Below are positions 5,956-8,689 of a stretch of 8,689 nucleotides of DNA, in pieces (the stretch's first letter is position 1; the number at the start of each line of letters is the position of its first letter). Under the pieces are notes generated by a model. The model saw only the letters and a list, made by a program, of their open reading frames with translations. It did no database searches and was not told the DNA's origin. The position numbers were made by a program, and so were the translations under genes. This DNA comes from JALOLG01 sp035557475 (lineage in GTDB: Bacteria > Actinomycetota > Acidimicrobiia > Acidimicrobiales > Ilumatobacteraceae), in the NCBI GenBank assembly GCA_035557475.1, contig DATMDV010000379.1:1-8689 (forward strand), written 5' to 3'.

Positions 5956-6186
5956 TCAGCCCTGCAACACATCGTCGCTTCGCCGCGATGCGCGACTCGT
6001 CGAGGCTTCGTCGAGCCGCCGAAGAAGGCGACAGGACAGCCTGCCATTCAGCGCAGGATCGACTGTCAACTCGCTCGTCGGACTGCCGGGGGAGTCGCCG
6101 GGTCCGCACGTCCCGCCGTTCGACGGCCGAAAGCTTGTTCTCACTGTGACCCGCACGATGGGTTTGGCCCCCGAGTGATCGGTCAC
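5956..6186 (-). CDS. Doubtful small ORF
   Basis: 76 residues from GTG 6186, starting MTDHSGAKPIVRVTVRTSF and becoming Ser/Arg-rich. Codon use is only partly biased to G/C (for example AGA ACA AGC TTT), unlike neighbouring genes. In its favour, the start is preceded at six bases by GAGCCT within an 11-base sequence identical to that before the gene at 5937. No homology is recognised. It may be non-coding; if so, 5938-6235 (298 bases) is an intergenic region holding promoter-like repeats and little else. Confidence 0.22.
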   Translation of the reverse strand: MTDHSGAKPIVRVTVRTSFRPSNGGTCGPGDSPGSPTSELTVDPALNGRLSCRLLRRLDEASTSRASRRSDDVLQG

Positions 6187-6235
6187 GCTGACAGGCTCGC
6201 GATGAGTTTCGGCGAGAGAAGGAGTCTCAAGGACT

Positions 6236-6766
6236 ATGAAAGCAACAAACCTTGGTGAGGGCGATGGGCTGCCGACGATCGAATGGTCTCAAGTTGAACC
6301 CCAGCTCGCCGACCTCTTGATGCACGACGACCCTCGCTCGCCCAACCGCTCGACGTTCTGGCTGACAACGCTGAACGCCGACGGCAGCCCGCACGTGACG
6401 AGCGTGGGCGCGGTTTGGCACGCCGGTTCATGCTGGTTCCAGACCGGCGATCGCACCCGCAAGGCAAAGAACGTCGCACGCGACCCGCGCTGCACGATCA
6501 GTGTCGCCACGCAAGGCTTCGACGTGATGATCTCAGGCGAAGCCCAGCGCGTGACCGATCCGGCGATCGTGGCCGAGATCGCGGCCCTGTGGGCCAAGAG
6601 CGGATGGCCCGCGCAGCCCGACGACTCGGGAACCGGCATCACCGCACCGTTCAACGCGCCGGCGCTCGGACCACCGCCGTGGTTCGTGTACGAAGTCAAG
6701 CCGCGCACCGCGACCGCAGTCGGTACCGCCGAAGAGACACCGGGTTCAACGCGCTGGCGGTTCTGA
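6236..6766 (+). CDS. Pyridoxamine 5'-phosphate oxidase-like split-barrel flavoprotein
   Basis: 176 residues. The split beta-barrel pattern is clear: STFWLTTLNADGSPHVTSVG (39-58), VWHAGSCWFQTGDRTRKAKN (60-79) with the Thr-Arg-Lys-Ala-Lys stretch that contacts the cofactor phosphate in this fold, then RDPRCTISVA (82-91), and a C-terminal GSTRWRF tail typical of the actinobacterial subgroup. Such proteins bind FMN or coenzyme F420 and reduce varied small molecules; sequence alone does not separate these, and true PLP synthesis is unlikely. AGAAGGAG lies 11 bases upstream of the ATG and AAGGA only two bases upstream, so the start is probable. Its end is 12 bases from the end of the convergent GFA remnant. 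Confidence 0.87.
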   Translation: MKATNLGEGDGLPTIEWSQVEPQLADLLMHDDPRSPNRSTFWLTTLNADGSPHVTSVGAVWHAGSCWFQTGDRTRKAKNVARDPRCTISVATQGFDVMISGEAQRVTDPAIVAEIAALWAKSGWPAQPDDSGTGITAPFNAPALGPPPWFVYEVKPRTATAVGTAEETPGSTRWRF

Positions 6767-6778
6767 TCGGCACTCTGT

Positions 6779-7140
6779 TTACGCGTCGTGCTCGAACTCG
6801 TCGACGTCCGGCTCTGGCGTGTGATAGTCGCCGTGCTCGGCGATCCACCACGCGTTCGAGGTCCGCAAACCGGTGGGCTGATCGAGAGTCCCGGCGCAAA
6901 TCGACAGGTGGTCCGGCTGCGCGGCGGCACGCCAGAACAACGACGAACCGCAGGTGGAACAGAATGCGTACGACACGCTGGGGTCAGGCGAGTACCACGT
7001 CAGGGTCGTGTTGCTCGAGAACCGGACCATGCCTGTCGACGATGCGGTGGCAGCCATGGGAACGGCGGACCCGCTCCGACGAGATCGAGTGCTGGCAGCG
7101 GCCTGGCGTCGCCGTTGGACATCACCCGTTGCAGCCGCCA
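6779..7140 (-). pseudogene. GFA-family (CENP-V/GFA) gene with a broken N-terminus
   Basis: The C-terminal two-thirds is well kept in the frame ending at 6779: SGSAVPMAATA, then WYSPDPSVSYAFCSTCGSSLFW with one zinc Cys pair, then LSICAGTLDQPTGL and a WWIAEHGDYH tail. The N-terminal GGC.CG..RY and CHC..C motifs that complete the zinc sites should come before it. At about 7142-7125 another frame reads TRGGCNG, matching the expected start, then hits a TGA. One-base removal there would join the frames, but the spacing to the RRSG segment is also several residues too short and the CHC cysteines are absent. So a frameshift plus a deletion or heavy drift has probably inactivated it. ATG 7057 could give a 92-residue stub lacking half the zinc ligands. 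Confidence 0.65.
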
Positions 7141-7174
7141 CGCGTGCGGTGAGGACGTTCACGCGGAACGCTGT

Positions 7175-7195
7175 CGAGCGACGCCCGAGCGACGC
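7175..7195. repeat. Two tandem copies of a 10-base unit
   Basis: CGAGCGACGC occurs at 7175-7184 and 7186-7195 with one C between, flanked by TGT on both sides, just past the DUF899 stop. It could be chance in such GC-rich DNA. Confidence 0.4.
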
Positions 7196-7197
7196 TG

Positions 7198-7899
7198 TTA
7201 CGCGCTGGCCGAAGGCGGCGAATCGTCGAACTCGTCGTGACGTCGGAACCAGAACGAAAAGGGGGCCTGCGGCCAACCCTCGGGTGCGTCCTCGTCGTCG
7301 GACTGCGCGCCGTATGGCGTGAGGGAGAGCAGGCTCCACACACTCCCGATGCTCTGGACCATCGCTCCGTGTTGGAGGAAGTAGGTGCGGTACACGTCGT
7401 CGCCGTCGCGCAAGAAGACGTTGAAGGCGAACCACTCGTCGACGCCGAAGTCAGCCGAGAAGCGCTCCGTGCAGATCGTGTACCACGGGATGTCAGTCCA
7501 ACCCATTCGCTCGGCGTAGCCGCGCAGGTTCGCCTGAGGTGCCGGCGATGCCATGGCGAACGTGATGTCGCGAACGTGCAGGAGGCCGAGGTTGGGAACG
7601 CCGTCGGCGACGGACGAGCAGCCCGGACACCCGGCGTCGGGCCAGCCGTTTACGCCCTCCTCGAAGAAGAACCGGTAGAGGATGAGCTGGCGTCGACCGT
7701 CGAACAGCTCGGGCAGCGACCGTTCCCCGTCAGGACCCTCGAACCGGTAGTCGTGCTCGACGCGCACCATCGGCATGCGCTTGCGGGCCGCGGCGAGTTC
7801 ATGCAGCGCGGTGGCAACCGTCTTTTCGCGCTCGGTGATGGCAGCCAGCGCCGCGTCCCACTCGGTCTGGCTGACAACAGGGGGGCGAGCGGGTGCCAT
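7198..7899 (-). CDS. DUF899-family thioredoxin-like protein
   Basis: 233 residues. A N-terminal helix (about 12-40, ending ELAAARKRMPMVRVE) leads into the thioredoxin-like fold: YRFEGPDGERSLPELFDGR, LILYRFFF, then GCPGCSS with Cys91 and Cys94 in the position of the redox pair. HVRDITFAMASPAP, RMGWTDIPWY, DFGVDEWFAFNVFLRDGD and the C-terminal LTPYGAQ plus PEGWPQ blocks are hallmarks of DUF899. The biochemical role of the family is unsettled; a disulfide or peroxide-related reaction is suggested by the fold only. No signal peptide, so cytoplasmic. ATG 7899 suits the family start. TAGATT lies nine bases upstream, longer than the usual six here. The second copy of the repeated upstream element starts 52 bases upstream. 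Confidence 0.92.
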   Translation of the reverse strand: MAPARPPVVSQTEWDAALAAITEREKTVATALHELAAARKRMPMVRVEHDYRFEGPDGERSLPELFDGRRQLILYRFFFEEGVNGWPDAGCPGCSSVADGVPNLGLLHVRDITFAMASPAPQANLRGYAERMGWTDIPWYTICTERFSADFGVDEWFAFNVFLRDGDDVYRTYFLQHGAMVQSIGSVWSLLSLTPYGAQSDDEDAPEGWPQAPFSFWFRRHDEFDDSPPSASA

Positions 7900-7908
7900 C
7901 GACTGCGG

Positions 7909-7914
7909 AATCTA
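7909..7914 (-). promoter_or_regulatory. Possible -10 hexamer of the DUF899 gene
   Basis: TAGATT fits TANNNT and ends nine bases before ATG 7899, giving a transcript with no or a very short leader. No Shine-Dalgarno sequence is visible. Confidence 0.4.
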
Positions 7915-7950
7915 CCCCGACGGTGCGACCCCCAACGGCCGCGATCGTTG

Positions 7951-8013
7951 CGCGCCAAATTGCCCGCTCGTCGCTCGCGACGCAACGACGAGTCCGAGCG
8001 CGGATCGTCGAGC
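7951..8013 (-). repeat. Repeated upstream element, copy B
   Basis: Counterpart of 5073-5137. On the minus strand CTCGTCG pairs perfectly with CGACGAG across a 12-base loop, and inside that the palindrome CGTCGC-GA-GCGACG is perfect. It begins 52 bases upstream of the DUF899 ATG. It lies in the 201-base gap 7900-8100; the rest of that gap shows no gene. Confidence 0.55.
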
Positions 8014-8100
8014 GACGATCGAAAGATATGCGCGCTCGACCGACCTGGCACGTGCGCAGCTACGGACGCTCGCAGCGGTGGTCGCAGCGAGCTCGCAGAA

Positions 8101-8542
8101 TCAGTCGCACGTGATTTGGGGTTCAGCGAACGTGGTCGGCTTGAATCTGGCCACCAACCCTTGGTCCGTCGTGAAGACGGCGAGGTCGTCTCTGTAGAAC
8201 GTCATCGTTCCGGGTTGGGAGGGGGTCCGCCCAGCCTTCGGGTGGTCCACCGTCGCCGTCTCCGAGTGCAGGGTTGGCGCGCCACCACACGCCGTTGATC
8301 ATCGTGCCGTAGATGCCGCAATGTGTGTACAGGTCGAAGGCTTGGACGAGGCCGATGTCTCCTCCGGCGAGCCAAATGAGGGACACATCCGGTTGGCAGG
8401 TGGCCAGTGCCTCGGCAGCCGATTGACCGTTGGCCCAGTACGTCTTGATCTCTTCGATAGAGATTCCACCACCGCCGAGTACGACGTCTGTTCCCAGCGT
8501 CAGTCGTCGACCGTCTGGGAACACGACCGCTTGTGTACTCAG
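8101..8542 (-). pseudogene. Unknown-function gene interrupted by a +1 frameshift
   Basis: The first frame reads STQAVVFPDGRRLTLGTDVV, SIEEIKTYWANGQSAAEAL, LIWLAGGDIGLVQAFDLY, GTMINGVWWRANPAL and GPPEGWADP. It then becomes Arg-rich and unlike a protein until a stop at 8123. Dropping one base from the G5 run at 8221-8225 gives ADPSQPGTMTFYRDDLAVF, then TTDQGLVARFKP and TFAEPQITCD, ending at TGA 8103-8101. The joined product is about 140-146 residues and looks natural throughout. There is no good ATG: CTG 8542 overlaps the upstream stop as CTGA, and GTG 8524 is the first conventional start that does not overlap the upstream gene. The indel may be real or a sequencing error. No family recognised; no membrane segment. 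Confidence 0.6.
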
Positions 8543-8689
8543 ACCGCTCGAACTTCGGCCAGCCGCTTGACTGCGTAGTCGTCGTCCCAGCAGACGGCGG
8601 CTTCCCATGCGGCCGAAGCTTGCGCGGCGATGTCGTGCGCGCCGTCGTCGAGACCGGCGGCGTTGTGGGGCAGCGCCAGGTCGAGATCG
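8539..8689 (-). CDS. 3' end of an unidentified gene
   Basis: 50 codons including the stop enter from the right edge and end at TGA 8541-8539. The visible part is acidic and alanine-rich (LALPHNAAGLDDGAHDIAAQ, WEAAVCWDDDYAVKRLAEVR) with G/C-rich third positions, so it looks coding. It is too short to assign a family. Its stop overlaps a possible CTG start of the next gene, suggesting the two were one transcription unit. Confidence 0.5.
   Translation of the reverse strand, partial: DLDLALPHNAAGLDDGAHDIAAQASAAWEAAVCWDDDYAVKRLAEVRAV

Noticed and set aside
6064..6069. TTGACA on the minus strand as a -35 box
   Set aside because: No -10-like hexamer lies 16-18 bases downstream and it is too far from the start at 5937 to fit the GAGCCT hexamer.
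7237..8298. A 353-codon plus-strand open frame
   Set aside because: It is antisense to the DUF899 gene and continues through the repeated element and the frameshifted gene; no protein-like pattern is visible.

Overview
This is high-GC DNA with strong G/C preference at third codon positions, most likely from an actinobacterium. Several starts look leaderless: an AT-poor -10-like hexamer of the form NANNNT ends about 6 nt before the start codon. There are also remnants of a mycothiol-linked gene family and an IdeR/DtxR-type regulator. Acidimicrobiia (Ilumatobacter-like) is my best guess from overall feel; it is an inference and was not tested.

Layout. Positions 1-1387 (-) hold most of an ABC-F ATPase that runs off the left edge. 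It is divergent from a DtxR-family metal-dependent regulator (1530-2189, +), which overlaps a small lipoprotein gene (2186-2590, +) by four bases. Positions 2662-3175 (-) are decayed sequence: the 3' end of a VapC-like PIN toxin is joined directly to a broken mycothiol-dependent maleylpyruvate isomerase-like gene. Next come a single-domain VOC/glyoxalase-like protein (3232-3609, -), a class III adenylate cyclase with an N-terminal four-cysteine module (3809-4729, -) and a small basic-tailed protein upstream of it (4798-5028, -). A conserved actinobacterial protein of unknown function follows (5260-5937, -), then a pyridoxamine-phosphate-oxidase-like flavoprotein (6236-6766, +), a broken GFA-family gene (6779-about 7140, -) and a DUF899 thioredoxin-like protein (7198-7899, -). 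At the right edge are a frameshifted gene of unknown function (8101-8542, -) and the 3' end of another gene (8539-8689, -).

The genes do not form one pathway. The window reads as ordinary chromosomal sequence of small, mostly independently transcribed units, with three clearly decayed genes and one likely frameshift. The clear functional pairing is regulator plus lipoprotein. The small gene and the cyclase may be cotranscribed.

The most unusual non-coding signal is a pair of about 64-bp related elements (5073-5137 and 7951-8013). Both lie in the same orientation, about 45-50 bases upstream of the starts of two unrelated genes, and both can form a hairpin. I saw no tRNA, rRNA, CRISPR array, insertion sequence or phage gene, and no convincing new multi-gene system.
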